A stretch of DNA of 64,000 bases from Chionoecetes opilio. Its lineage: Eukaryota > Arthropoda > Malacostraca > Decapoda > Majidae. This document shows, in pieces, positions 24,188 to 36,300 of the stretch (position 1 is the first letter of the stretch; the number at the start of each line of letters is the position of its first letter). Made by a program: the position numbers and the translations under genes. The stretch is taken from contig JACEEZ010009461.1 of NCBI GenBank assembly GCA_016584305.1, forward strand, positions 1-64,000, given 5' to 3'. Under the pieces are notes generated by a model that ran no database searches, was not told the origin of the DNA, and saw only the letters and a program-made list of their open reading frames with translations.

Positions 24188-24458
24188 ATGGTCCAGTGGA
24201 TAGAGCTTTGGCGTGCCATTCTGTGGTTAGTCGGTTCAAATCCTCGCTCGCTCTCAGAGATTTATCACTTGCAAATTCAGGCGGTTACTGTCCCCCTTGA
24301 GCAAGGGATTGGAGGGGAGAAGGGGGTCCCAACATTACCCTAAGATTTGTTCATAATGAGCTCCAAGCTCGCTCAGGGAGGGTGAAACTGGCGATCGCGA
24401 GTACGATTCGCGTGGACAAGACCATGGGTGAATTACACACACACACACACACACACAA
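24188..24458 (+). mobile_element. tRNA-derived SINE, copy 2
   Basis: tRNA-like head with CAGTGGATAGAGC and box B GGTTCAAATCC (24233-24243). The same body as copy 1, ending in a longer (AC)n tail at 24434-24457. The tail-length difference is consistent with microsatellite growth after duplication. Confidence 0.75.
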
Positions 24459-25404
24459 GAGAGTAAATTGGCTAAAGAAAGGACAACATGAGCTCATTCA
24501 ACTACTGTAAACCAAACTTGGCATATACAACAAAAACACTACAAATTAGAACTACAGAAACTACTATTACACTATTACTGAAAGCTTTCAGTCAATATTT
24601 GGAGTTCCTCTTCAGTTTCAATGCTATCTGTCTCATACCTATTGCTCTGGTATAACTTTAAATTTAGGCATCATAGCCATCCGTCAAGGTACCGTACACC
24701 GTTACAGAATAGATGTCTCGTAAACGACTGACAGTGACGAACAAAGTCTACCTCTCTGTTCGTTCCATACAGGTTATGTACGCGTCCGGGAGACCGGGAC
24801 TCCATACAGGTTATGTATGCGTCACGTGTCACAGGCTCAGAAGGAAAATACAAAAATGCTTTGAGGGTCACTGTCAATTTTTGGCAGGAGAGGGCAAACC
24901 AGTTACAAAGCTTGGTCTTTTTTTGGCATCAATTTACTTGTGCCAATGAAAAATGGCAAATATTGGAGACACGACATTTGTGGCAAAAAATGCCAAATCT
25001 GGCACGACCTGGCTATTGCTGGTATTTAACCCCTGAATGCAGAAACAAAGGTAAAAATTTATTAAATGTATATATTGGGTGCAATAATATCAAGATCAAG
25101 AACTGGAACTGTCGCCGGTAATAATGGACGAGGACTTTGCGGTCATTTTCAGAGACACCGACTAATTTTCTTGGCCAAAAATAGTGTGGGTGCTTTTCTA
25201 ATGGAGATTGTTTATTTTTCGGAAACTCAGTTAAAATAAATAATATATTTCATCACCGAATTTTATGGTCGCCGTTTCCATTAAAAACACTGTCTCTCCA
25301 TCAGAAAAAGCACTAAAACTTGGCCGGGAAAAATAAGTCAGGGTCTCAGATAACAGGGAAGTGATTGCATAGAACATACCAAACATAACCTTATAGGTTT
25401 TCAT

Positions 25405-25585
25405 TAAACCTAACCTAACCTTAACCTTAACCACAAAGTATACCTAACCTAACCTTATAGGTTTTAAGGAAACCTAACCTAACCTTATAGTTTTAAGGAA
25501 ACCTAACCTAACCTTAACCACAAAGTATACCTAACCTTAAAGTTTTCATTAAACCTAACCCAACCTAACCTTAACCTTAACTCTC
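25405..25585. repeat. CCTAA-based 30-bp minisatellite, left TIR of copy 2
   Basis: Clearer than in copy 1: successive units CCTAACCTAACC plus TTATAGGTTTTAAGGAAA, period 30 bp, with one interruption by CCACAAAGTATACC. Confidence 0.85.
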
Positions 25586-26649
25586 TTACCTACCGAGGTT
25601 GTGGGAAGCAGGGAGAATGTAGCGCCGCTTTGTCTCCCCGCCGGCGGGCCGGTCTATGCCTCCGAACACCCACACTCCCACCCACATCCTACACAATCCA
25701 TTTTTTGCCATAAAACTTATTCAAATCACAAGCCTTACAGTACAAAGATCCGAACGTTGTCTAATTGAGAGCCTTTGATTGGCTCCCGAAACTTCTCTGA
25801 TTGGCTAACCTATCTTGTGTGACTATTGGTGGAAAAAAAGGGTGTCGTGTGCGCTATTAGATAACTATAAAAAAATTGGTAAATCTTAAGAACAAAGGCT
25901 CATCCCCTATCTTCTTATTATTATTATAGCCAACAAGCTTGGGGACCTGGCGGGAAACTTGGGTTTTTGGGTGGGGAGCACACACAGGGGAAATAGGGCT
26001 CCCCATAAAAAAATACAAATGTATTCTAAAGATAACAAAACTCTACAGACCTAACCTAGCACCCCTCCTCGACCCCCTCGTGCTGTGCACTAACCTAACC
26101 TAACCTACTCTAACCTACATGGGGGGGCTCCGCTCTCCCTCGACCCCCCCGTAATGTGCATTAACCTAAACTAGCGGATGGGGGCGCACTTCTCAAAACT
26201 TGGGAAAAAAAATCCTAAAAGTAGACCAATTCTCAACTCGTCCATTGCGCATCTCGCTGGACTTAGTTTTTCTCAAGAACCTGAAATTTAATATCGCCAT
26301 GTAGGCAAAGTAAGGATCGGCACTCATTAAAATCTAAACAGATGTGTTAAGGACACTAAGTATAATACGTAGAGCCAACATTTGGTCAGCTTAGTGTGGA
26401 GCCCTTGTTCTTAGATTTTCCAAAAAATCAATCTGTATATAAGTTTTTGGTTATAATGGACGAGAGTTTCACGTTCGCTACGACATTATTACTCACGTTT
26501 TCTGTACTTTTTTTTGCTCAGTATACTGTACACTACTACTCTACTTGCACTTAATATACAAAAATTATGTATATATTGAAATTATCCTTTTGTTGTCTAT
26601 AGCGCAGACAGACACACCCTCCTCCATCAACCTCTATTTGGACACTTAA

Positions 26650-27097
26650 GCTCCGTCCACACTAGCGGGCAAAGCCCGTCGGGCAGTGCCCGTCACGGGG
26701 AAAAGCCCGCGGGCACACTGAAACTGTTGTCCACACAGCAGAGCCTGCCTGGCCCAGTCAGAGGCGAGCAGCTGAGCAGCTAGGCAGTATAGCCGTTCTC
26801 TATTCAGGAAAACTGTGTGCGGTACGACAACAATGCGAAGCAGGAAGGACCGTAAGAAGCTGGCACTGTGTACCATAATCATTGCTATGTGTCTGAAAAA
26901 GAAAAAGGACAAAGTGGAGAAAAAGAAGTGGCTCCATTTCTCCACTCCAAAGTTCCACATGTAACCTCGTATGTCTGGCAGCGACGCACTGCCTGGTGAA
27001 ATCGCTCACCTACTATCACGGGCATTTTACTCGTTTGCCCGCGGGCACAAGCGGTGGGCCCGTCAACAGGCAAACTGCTCGCTTGTGCCCGCGGAGC
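26650..27097. mobile_element. TTAA-bounded palindromic element, copy 2
   Basis: TTAA at 26646-26649 and 27098-27101 with inverted ends GCTCCGTCCACACTAGCGGG and (inverted) AAGCGAGC...GCGGAGC. GCCCGCGGGC palindromes lie in both arms. Confidence 0.55.
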
Positions 27098-27385
27098 TTA
27101 ACCCACGGAGTCATGACCTAGGATATTCTGGTGGGTCAGGAAATTCACACCTCGACGAGGGTAGCCAATCATAGACAGCCAAAATTAGCCAATGACAGGC
27201 GCGCATTTTTTTTCCTTTGGCCAATCAGTCACACTATTTTCGGGAGCCAATCAAAGGCTATTAAAAATTTTGAGCGGCCAATCATAGGCTCTTAATTAAA
27301 ACAAAGCTCCTAAATTTGTATCGGCCCTTAAAAGTCAGTTGGCTTTTTGACATGGAGTGTGGAGGATGTTCAGTGACAGGTCCGT

Positions 27386-27583
27386 ATCATCAGTGACTCT
27401 TGGAAAGCCTATAGTGGCCTCGGCGACCTGGGATATACACCCAGAGTCGTGAACCACTCTAAGAACTTTGTGGATCCAGTGACGCGGGTCCACACCAACA
27501 ATATTGAACAGCTCTGGAAAGACTTAAGAGCTGGGTGCTCAGAGCTGGGTCTGCCACAGTCCACCAAGACACCAAGTAGGTAA
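27386..27583 (+). pseudogene. Merlin/IS1595-type transposase, C-terminal piece
   Basis: An open stretch of 65 codons ending in TAA at 27581-27583, lacking a start. It reads, in order, an ISDSWKAY motif (about residues 2-9), a GLGDLGY motif, VNHSKNFVDP (residues 22-31) and HTNNIEQLW (residues 36-44). This order (SD-W-AY, VNHS-FVDP, HTN-IE-W) is the diagnostic second half of the DDE domain in bacterial IS1595/ISXO2 transposases and eukaryotic Merlin elements. The Asp of ISD and the Glu of NNIE are the likely catalytic residues. The upstream half with the first catalytic Asp is not recognisable; in-frame stops lie just before residue 1. It is probably the remains of the autonomous gene of the surrounding long-TIR element, though a nested Merlin insertion is possible. 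Confidence 0.75.
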
Positions 27584-27589
27584 GAGTGT

Positions 27590-27765
27590 TAAGGTTAGGT
27601 TAGTTTTACTTTGTGGTTAAGGTTAGGTTAGGTTTAATTTAAACTCATAAGGTTAGGTTAGGTATACTTTGTGGTTAAGGTTAGGTTAGGTTTCATTAAA
27701 ACCTATAAGGTTAGGTTAGGTTTCATTAAAACCTATAAGTTTAGGTTAGGTTTCATTAAAGCCTA
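27590..27765. repeat. TTAGG-based minisatellite, right TIR of copy 2
   Basis: GGTTAGGTTAGG alternating with TTTCATTAAAACCTATAA and TACTTTGTGGTTAA, 30-bp period, following the transposase stop by less than 20 bases. Confidence 0.85.
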
Positions 27766-27840
27766 TAAGACCCTGACTAATTTTTCCCGGCCAAGTTTTA
27801 GTGTTTTTTCTGATGGAGAATATTATTATTATTTTTTTTT

Positions 27841-28639
27841 TTTAAATTATGGTTGGAAAAACATCCCCCGGACATCAAATGAAGAGCTTAAATCCCAAAA
27901 TAACTATTTAAGAAATAAAAACTCCGTCCCTCGAAGAGGCTTCCCTAATAAAAACCCGGTTATTTGATGTAGAAGAATTAATATCTTTAATCTAATATCC
28001 AAAAAGGAGGGTTTTATAGTAATGTCACAGCCCGAACACCTTTTTTAAGAGGGGAGGTGGTATAAAAGTGTTTCTTAGAATTTTGGGTGCTTTTTTTTTA
28101 GCGCGTTTTTTACTAAGATTCAAATATGAAATGTTTGATAACGATGGGGATTTTTTGAAAGATTGGATTCAGGGGGGTTCCTAAATCTGAAAAAGGGTTT
28201 GGGGAAAAAGAATGAAAGAATTGAATCATTATTTTTCCTGATCGGGGGGAATAATTACCCTAGGATTGTCCCTCGCATAGGCATATGGGGGGGGGGAATG
28301 GAAGACCGAGGAAAAAAAAGGCGGGTGATAAAACGAAAGAATAAACAAAATGGCGTGTGGGATGGCCAAATGATAGAAAAGATGGCGGAAAGATGAAAAA
28401 CGTGAGTCCCCCGTAACAAAGAAAAAAAAATTACTACTGACAAGCATAGCTGGGGAATTTTATATAATAATTTTCCTACTATCTTCCGAATAAGGGGCTT
28501 TTACTCACGAGGTCAATAACACAACACACGGGCGAAGGAAACACTGAACAACCTGGTTTACTGAAAAGCCACAAGTACAAGCAAAAAGAGTAATTTTGTC
28601 CGTACGTCGTCTCCTCCAATCGCTTCAGATTGTCGCAAG
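27841..28639. other. no gene seen; homopolymer-rich sequence
   Basis: Marked by many A, T and G runs of 5-10 bases. No domain, inverted repeat or splice pattern was recognised. The texture resembles uncorrected long-read consensus. Confidence 0.4.
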
Positions 28640-29050
28640 GCGAGAAGTTCAAAACCACAGTCACGTTCCCCCCCACCCCACCAAAAACCCCCCCCACTAC
28701 AACCACACACTACCACGCCACCTCCCCCACCACCGGCCTCCTCCGGGAGGCGTGCGTTGTCCCCCCCGACCCTAAAACCCTCTTCCTGGTGCACGGGGCA
28801 CCCACCCTCGTAGTCACGTCCTCCCCCCCCACCCCCACACCACCCCCGGGGTTCCTAGAACACACGTCCCTTCTGGCCCCACTCTCCGCTCTATCCCCCT
28901 ACCCCCCCCCCCCTCGCATACAGTCCGCCTCCCCACCGCCACGGGCCCCCGGCCCACTTCCCACTCAAAAACACCAGACATCCCACCCTCCACAGCCCCC
29001 CACAACCCCCCCCATCCCCCACCACCCCACACCTCCCCATCCCCATACAG
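28640..29050. repeat. C-rich low-complexity block
   Basis: Dominated by CCCCCACC-like runs on the + strand. It translates as a proline/threonine-rich frame, but that is a by-product of composition. No period is obvious. Confidence 0.7.
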
Positions 29051-29114
29051 ATAACGCCATGCGTAACAGTCTGGGGCTATCCCTTTTTACAATAAATACA
29101 ACGGAGCTATAACA

Positions 29115-29395
29115 GGGCCTTTAGTTATATAGTACAGAGGGAGATGCTGAAAAGGGCCCCCATGGGGTAAGGGCAAAAAAGGGGCCCCTTTCCCCGTTTT
29201 CAGGCGTTTTTTAAAGGCCTGGCAAAGGCACCGGCCCAACCCAAATTTACAGAAATAATTCAGGCGTTTTTTCCTTTGCTTACACCCCCAAAGCCTAAGG
29301 GGGGCTGGTCCGAGAACCCTACTAGCCAATCATTCCCTTTTGAGTGCTGCTTAGGCAGCTTCGACCAATCAAAGGCTTGAACATTTCTCCACCAA
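29115..29395 (-). mobile_element. inverted fragment of the 700-bp foldback unit
   Basis: Reverse complement of 34195-34435, sharing GATTGG, GCTGCCTAAG, CGGACCA-C and AAAAACGCCTGAA blocks. It abuts a + strand fragment of the same family at 29400. Confidence 0.6.
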
Positions 29396-29399
29396 AACA

Positions 29400-29753
29400 A
29401 GAATTTTTGTCCCTCCCCCCCAACACCTGGGGCCGATGCGAGAGTGAGCTAGGGCGCCTATCCATAGGGCGCTGTGGTGGGGCGAAACGCCCTCCACTGC
29501 AATGCCAGCGAGATTGTCCCTTAGGGCCCCGCTAAAGGCGCTGAAAAAAGGCAGGTCAGACCCTGTTTTATGAGCTGCTGTGGGCCTTTGGACAGACATT
29601 CATCTTTTTTTATAAAGCAAATACAGCTTTTTTTCAGTTCCTAAACGTAAAAATTTGGTGTTTACGTATTAATAGTGTTGCAAGGGGGTATGAATTGATC
29701 GTGCAAGACAAAAGCGGCATTATAGGGTTTTTAATGCTGGTGATAAAAATGTT
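29400..29753 (+). mobile_element. foldback-family end unit, interrupted
   Basis: Matches 33395-33740 directly and 36440-36130 inverted: GGGCGCC...GTGGTGGGGCGAAACGCC, GGCGCTGAAAA, GCTGCTGTGGGCCTTTG, GACATTCATC, CAGTTCCTAAACGTAA, GTGTTGCAAGG. The match breaks at 29753 where a hAT-like element has inserted, and resumes at 31618. Confidence 0.65.
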
Positions 29754-31609
29754 CAGACTGGGCACGTTCCTGGTTTGGGGAGCCGTACCGAAATTCCTAC
29801 TTGAGACGGGGGTGTTCCCGTCCTGTATTTCCTCCCTTTTTTTACTTTGTTCTTCCGTACCCGTACCCCCGTACCCCGTACCGTACCCTAAACATTAAAA
29901 CGCGCCTGAAAAAATATAGTCATACCTAAAAATAAAAAAAAATCAAGGCTATAAAAATCAGAGTTTATAAATATAATAGCAATATAATTTACCATCAAAT
30001 AATCATCAAATAAATTAAAAAAAATTTGTCCCATTTTCACATTTTCCCAAAATGGTGAAATGACAAATTAGTTTAAATCACAAGCATGCAGCAACTAAAG
30101 AGGTCCGACTTGGCGGTGGGGAGACTTGGCGATTTCCCTCCCCAGGGCCCTCCGGGCGGAGCGGAAAACCCCGGGCCCAGGAGACTGAAGAAATGCTGGT
30201 GGTGGGGTGATCTATGAGGTCAAGGGCATCATATGTCAATGAACCACCTGAAATGATTTTAAAAATTAAATCTTTTATTATCAGAAGTTTTTTTAAAAGC
30301 TTAAATTTTACTGCTGGGTTTATAAATGCTTCTTTTTTTATACCTGGTGAAATCTTCCTCAGCACCTCTGGGGTACTACCCTTTCCCGGGCTGAAGGATC
30401 CTCAAGCGAGCTGGCGGCCACCCCTCTTGGCGGGGAGCTGTCCCCCCTGGCCGGGGGCCACCCTTTTGCTCCCCCCTCAAAGGCCGCCCGACGCATGAAG
30501 CATGGATGGATCAAAAACAAAAAAATATAAATAAAATTTTAAATTATTTAAAATTGATGGTATTTCGTGCTTTTATGCTAGGCACGAGGAACTGGGCATT
30601 TGATTTATTCAGAAAATTTTAAATTTTTACTTTTTTTCAAAGCTTCTTCAGGTTCCCCTTTGCCCCTGGTGGGAGGGTAAGTGGCACCTTTACCCTTAGA
30701 CAGGCAGGTTTTGCTGACCCCCTAGCCCTCCCAGGTGCAAGACTTCCCCTCCAGTGTGTCATTCTCTGTCCGACAATGAGTCAAAGACAAAAAACCCTGC
30801 TTTTTTTTTAATTTTTAATTGACACGTTTGCGGTAGGCGATAAGAACATTAATTTAAAGACATAAGATGTCAACTTAAAAATTTTAAATTTAGTAAAATA
30901 CGCAATAAAAAACAGTTAGATTAGTCTTATTTTAAAAGGTCCCAACAGCATAGCCTGTAGTTTTTGGTGCCCTCCTCCCTCCCCTTTCGACCCCCTGCTC
31001 AGCCCCACTCTATCTATGCCCCTGGGTGAACAGGGGAGGAGTCCAGCTCCACGTAGACAAAAAAATATCTGAGTCCCCTGTGTGTATGGGTTCGGGGGAC
31101 GAGATGGTGTAGGCGTGCTGGTTCTGTAGCTCCATATACAGCTACTATCCCCAGACAACTCCTGCTCCTTCGCATCACTTCTTTTTCACGTTTTTGTCAT
31201 TTTTAGTTGAAAACCCTAAACAGTAAGCAATAGCAGTGAAACTTGAAAAAACGCTTTGCCGGGTGAGTGACTGTAAACAAAACGTTGTGATCTTGAGTTG
31301 ATGCCGCACGTTGGTTTTTACCAGGCACCAAAGATGCACGGATCCGCCTTGGGAAATGACAGCTGACAGCTTGGCAAATTGCCCGCCAAAACGCGTGAAA
31401 GTTATTCTGGGGACTTTTTTTTGTTTCTTTTGTTTTTTTTCATCATAGAAAATATCAGGTACGGAAGTACGGACACAAAATTTGGGGGGTCCGTACCTGT
31501 ACTTCCGTCCCTTTGAAAAATTTTCCGTACCTCCGGATTTCCGGACCTATTTGGAAGTCCGTAGGTAGGAGGTACGGAGGAGGACAGAGGTACGGAATCC
31601 CCAGTCGGG
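29754..31609. mobile_element. hAT-like insertion with 8-bp target duplication
   Basis: AAAATGTT occurs at 29746-29753 and again at 31610-31617 as a target-site duplication. The element begins CAGACTGGGCACGTTCC and ends with GGAATCCCCAGTCGGG (inverted: CCCGACTGGGGATTCC). Subterminal CCGTACC motifs crowd both ends (29785-29885 and 31455-31600). An 8-bp duplication, short CAG-type ends and subterminal repeats fit hAT. The interior (1.86 kb) has no transposase that I can recognise, so it is treated as non-autonomous or eroded. Removing it rejoins the host foldback unit. Confidence 0.75.
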
Positions 31610-31617
31610 AAAATGTT

Positions 31618-31679
31618 GTTTTGTGTGTTGGGGGGCGGGCGGCGAGGGGCGGGCGGCGGGGCTCAGCCCGCACAAAAGT
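31618..31679 (+). mobile_element. continuation of interrupted foldback unit
   Basis: GTGTGTTGGGGGGCGGGCGG ... AGCCCGCACAAAAGTTA continues the unit broken at 29753. Compare 33725-33785 and inverted 36045-36115. Confidence 0.55.
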
Positions 31680-33370
31680 TACATAAAAAAATGAAAAAAA
31701 GGGAAGCTACAAAGGCCGCGACCTACAGGGGTAGTTCCTGTCACCTAACATCCCCTCACCCACCTTCATCCCCATCCATAAAACTTATCCAGCTCCCCTT
31801 TAAGCCCCCTAATGACTCCACAAACTCCCCTGTTACTAGACCATTCATCTTCACCCCCCTATTTGGAACCGTTTTTCCCTATTTCCTTTCTAAATCTACG
31901 TTTTTCCAGTTTGAATCCGTTACTTCTTTTTTAAACCCTGGTTAAAAGCCGTAAAAATTTTTCCACCTCCCTTTATTAAATCCTTTACCACTTAAAAATT
32001 CTATCAGATCCCCCCTTACTCTGGTTCTCGGTGATTTAAATTTTTAAAAACTTCAATCTCCTCTCATAACAAAGTTACGCACCCCTTGATCATTTTGGTA
32101 CCCTTCTCTGATTTTTCTAAAAAACACTATATCCACCCGTAATATGGAGAAAAAACTAAACTGCATGTCTGGGTGGGGCCTGATAGACCCCGAAAAAGCT
32201 TTAAAAAACTTCCGCATTTATTTTAACATTTGGTAAGAATCCTAATACTCTATAGCTTTTTTTGGCCTAAATACATTTTTTTCCTAGGTGGAGGTCTGGG
32301 CTCCCCCCTCACCCAAGATTTTTTTCCCCTTTGATCTTTCAGCGAACTGCTTATGGGTATCTTTTACCAGGGTTTTTTTCTACCAACTTTCATAACGCTA
32401 CATTTATCAATTTTAAATTCCTCTGCATCTATCCCCATCGTTAAGTTTACTAAGTTCCCTGCAATATGTTTACGTCAGCTGGATCCAATAATCCACCAAA
32501 TTAGTATCATCAGCAAATTTTCTGATTCACTGCTTTAAACCCATATCCAAGTCTTTTTGTAAATCAAAAAAGTAAGGGCCCCAAAAAGACCCTTGTGGAA
32601 AACCCCCTTTTCACCAGTCCCCCCCCCTTCAGATTTGGAACCATTAATTGTAACCCTTGTTGCCATTACTTAGCCAACTTGATCCCAATAAAATTTTCCC
32701 CCTTTAACCTGAGCCCTAACCATTTTTTTGAGTCCTCGTGGGTACTTTGTCAAAGCCCCACTAAAGTCCAAAAAATATTTTTCTAATCCTTTCTTATCGC
32801 CGTTCATAAAAATTTTCCCATAAAAAATCAATAAAAATTTGGGGAGACATGCCCCACCCTTGGGAAACCATGTTTGAATCATTTACAAACTTGTTTATCT
32901 AATGCTCCTAAGTTTTTTTTCAATAATAGATTCCAAAATTTACCCACCACGAAATTAGACTTACGGGTCGATAAATTTACTTAGTCCTTGTCTCCCTTTT
33001 AAATATGGGAAAAAAACATTTCCTTTTTTCCACAATAAGGCACATCACCTATCTAAAACCCATTTTCCCAAAAAAAGGCCCTAACGCTCACTAACAACCT
33101 CCTTTCATTCCCTTTTAATACCCTGGGGTACATTCACTGGTCCTGCGATTTAAATTTTTTATTTTTTTTTATACCCTCTTTACCATTTTCCCCGTTTCCA
33201 AAATCTTGAGTTTTTCCCCATCGCTTCCCTTTTAAAAATCTTTTTACTATCAGGTATGCTGGTATCTCTCCGTAAAAACACTTAAGAAAAAAATCTTTTG
33301 ACTCCCAAACATATCCTCCCGTATTTAAAACCTCACCTTGTCCTGACCTTTGGCCCAAATAATTCCTTGT
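31680..33370 (-). pseudogene. CR1-like retrotransposon, decayed, minus strand
   Basis: Reverse complement of the RT copy at 55330-56955 for most of its length. Examples: the 3' end at 31740-31870 mirrors 56790-56890, and 32370-32420 mirrors the block coding CSVMNVGRKNPG. Reading on the minus strand passes the fingers, palm and thumb of a CR1-type reverse transcriptase. The copy is riddled with frameshifts, many of them homopolymer expansions, so no frame is open. The 5' end is truncated near 33370. Confidence 0.75.
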
Positions 33371-33379
33371 TTTGTTTTA

Positions 33380-36300
33380 TAAATGATAGAACCCCTTTGG
33401 GCCCTGGGGCCAGATGGGGAGGGGGGGTAGGGGCCCCTTCACGGGGCGCCGTGGAAGGCGAAACGCCTCCCCCCCGCAATGCCAGTCGAGTTGCTGCCCT
33501 TAGTGGCACCCCTAAAAGGCCCCCTGAAAACTAAGGCATGGCAGACCCCCTGACTTAGGGTGCTGGGGGCCTTTGACGACATTCATTTCTGTTTTTAAAG
33601 AAAACAGCCTTGTTTTAGTTCCTAAACGTAACAATTTGGGGTTTTCATATTAAAAGTGTTGCAAGGTGTTATGAAGATCGTGCAAGACTAACGGCATTAT
33701 AGGGTTTATATGCGTGATAAAAAGGCGTTGTTGTTGGTTTTGGGGCGGGGGCGGCGGGTGTCCCCCGCACTAAAAATTTTACTATTAACGGTTTAAACAT
33801 ATACCAAATGATATTTTGGACAGCTGAAACCTACCATCATCTTCACGAGACTTTGTGATATCATGAAGTATAAAAATGCATTAAACTATACCTATAATAA
33901 ATAACGAGAGCAAAATAAAACGTGATAACTTTTTTTTCACCTTTTTTTATTCATCTTCTCCCTTTTTCTGGAATGTTTTGCATTAAAGTTCACCACGTCC
34001 CCGGGAAACGGCACACCCTAACGATTATCTGGTGTATGGCAGTCCCAAAAGCAAAAAATATAAGGGCAAAACCTGCGTTGAACGAAAATTGTATGAAAAA
34101 GCTTTTTGGGGGGGAAGCGGTTATCCTTGCCATAAGTGCTTGGTTAGGGAGGGAGGGGGCAACATTCCCTTTCCTTCAGAGAGAGTGTTCAAGCCTTGTG
34201 ATTGGGGAAGCTGCCCAAGCGCGCTCAGATAGGGAAAAGTGATTGGCTAGAGGATTTCGGACCACGCCCACGCCATAGGGTTGGGGGTGTAAGGCAGTGC
34301 AAAAGGCCTGAACTTTCGACTGTCATGGGCTTTTTGCGGTGCCTTAGCCGGGCCGTTACAAAAACGCCTGAAGACGGGTAAGGCGTCTTTTCGCCTTACC
34401 TCTATGGCACTTTTCAGCATCTCCCCCCCCTTTGCTTTTCTGCTACTTTAAACTCATAATGTTCTTTGCAATCATATATACAACCAAATGTTGTTAAAAT
34501 TTTACGGATTATCATAACCCCCGAGATATTTAGGACAGCGAAAATACCTCATCTTTACGGAAAATTAGTGCATATCATGAAAATAAAAATTGCAGTAAAC
34601 ATACCCTTAAAAAGATAATGAGAGCAAAAGAATCGGTTAAACTTTTTTTTCACCTTTTTTATTCATCTTCCCTTATTCCTGGAAAGTTGCTTGCATTTAA
34701 ATTTTACCACTGTCCCGGGAACGGGACCCTTAAAAGTTTTCATGTGTTGGCCGTCCTAAGCAAAAATAAAAGTGGGCAAAACCCGCGTTAAAAGTCAAAC
34801 TTTTGAGAAACACTTTTGCCGGGGGGGAGCGGGCCCCTAAAGGGTTGGGAGGGAAGGAGTGAAACATTCCTTGCTTCAGCAGAGACGTGTTCAAGCCTTG
34901 GATGGTCGAAGCTGCCTAAGCAGCGCCAGATAGGCAACGTGATTGGCTAGTAGGTTCTCGGACCACGCCCGCCATGGTTTGGAGGTTAGGCAGTGCAAAA
35001 ACGCCTGAACTTCGACTGTACTAAGCTTTTCGGGCCTTAGGGGGCCGTTACAAAAGCGCCGAAGACGGGGAAGGGGCTCTTTTTGCCCTTTCCTCTAGGC
35101 ACTTTTTAATTCCCCCTGCACTAATTTTAAGGGAGGGATGCACCGCTCGCCCCCCCGAAAATCTGTTTTTTCACAAAATGTGCATTATCGCAGGTTTTTC
35201 CCGTTATATATTTTTTCATTTGGGACGTGCCCTTTTCATGATAATGGAAAAAATGTGCTGTTCCCAGACGAGTGAAAATTTAATGCAAGCAAAAAAACAG
35301 GAAAAAAGGAGGATTGAAAAAAAAAAGGGGAAAAAAAAAAAAAAATTTTTTTAAAACATTCATTTTGCTTCATTTTTTATTAAGGTATAGTTTACTGTAA
35401 TTTTTTACATTCATGATAGCACAATGTTTGTGAAGATGATGGGATTTAGTTTTTCCCATATATCATTGGTAGTAGATATACCGTGTAAAAGTACAAATTT
35501 TTTGTGCGGGCGGAGCACCCCGGTGACACTTGTCTAGTCGCTTTGCCCGCCGCCCGCCCGCCAACCAACACACAAAAATAACATTTTTATCGCCAGCATA
35601 TAAAAAACCCCAAGTGCCACATTTAGTCTTCCCCCGATCGATTTTATATACACCTTGCAACCCTAATACGTAAAAAGAAAAGATTATAATATTGGCAAGG
35701 AACACCTCTCCCCCCCCAAAACTGTTTCATCACAAATTTGACGTTCACGATTTTTTACCCCAATATATTTTTGCATTGGGAAGTGCCATACACCAGATAA
35801 CGTTAAGGTGTGCCCATTCCGGGACAGGAGTGAAAATTTAAGCAAGCAACATTCCAGGAATAAGGAGAAGATGAATAAAAAAGGTGAAAAAAAGTTTATA
35901 ACGATTTATTTTGCTCTATTATCTATTATAGGTATATTTTCTGCAAATTTTTTTTAAAATTCATGATATGCACAATGTCTCGTGAAAATGATGGTATGTT
36001 CAGCTGTCCTAAAATCTTGGGAGTATGAAATACCGTATAATAGTAAACATTTTAGTGCGGGCGGGGCAACTGCGCCCCCCGCCCGCCCCCAACAACCACA
36101 ACACAACATTTCTTATCACCAGCATTAACACCCTATAAGCCGCATTGTCTTGCCGATCAATTTATACACCCTTTCAACCTATTAATACGTAAAAACCAAT
36201 TTTACGTTGTAGGAACGAAACAAGGCTGTATTTGCTTTATAAAAAAGAAGATGAATGTCGTCAAAGGCCCACAGCAGCTCATAAGTCAGGGTTGACCCTG

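Larger units (their letters stand above)
23821..27840. repeat. duplicated 4-kb unit, copy 2
   Basis: The same-orientation match to 18535-22640 described above. This copy has slightly more intact reading in the transposase block and longer CCTAA arrays. The similarity stops at about 27840, inside the right inverted end of the long-TIR element, so its outer right terminus is missing. Confidence 0.85.
25117..27840. mobile_element. long-TIR element with TTAGG-like arrays, copy 2 (right end lost)
   Basis: Starts with GGTAATAATGGACGAG. The left CCTAA array is at 25405-25585 and the right GGTTAGG array at 27590-27765. After the right array the inverted block CGGCCAAGTTTTAGTG can be read to about 27840, where the match ends in unrelated A/T-rich sequence. 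The interior carries the TTAA-bounded palindrome and the transposase remnant, as in copy 1. Confidence 0.7.

Noticed and set aside
28630..29112. Proline/threonine-rich 160-codon frame
   Set aside because: Explained by C-rich low complexity, with a glycine-rich frame on the opposite strand; no domain.
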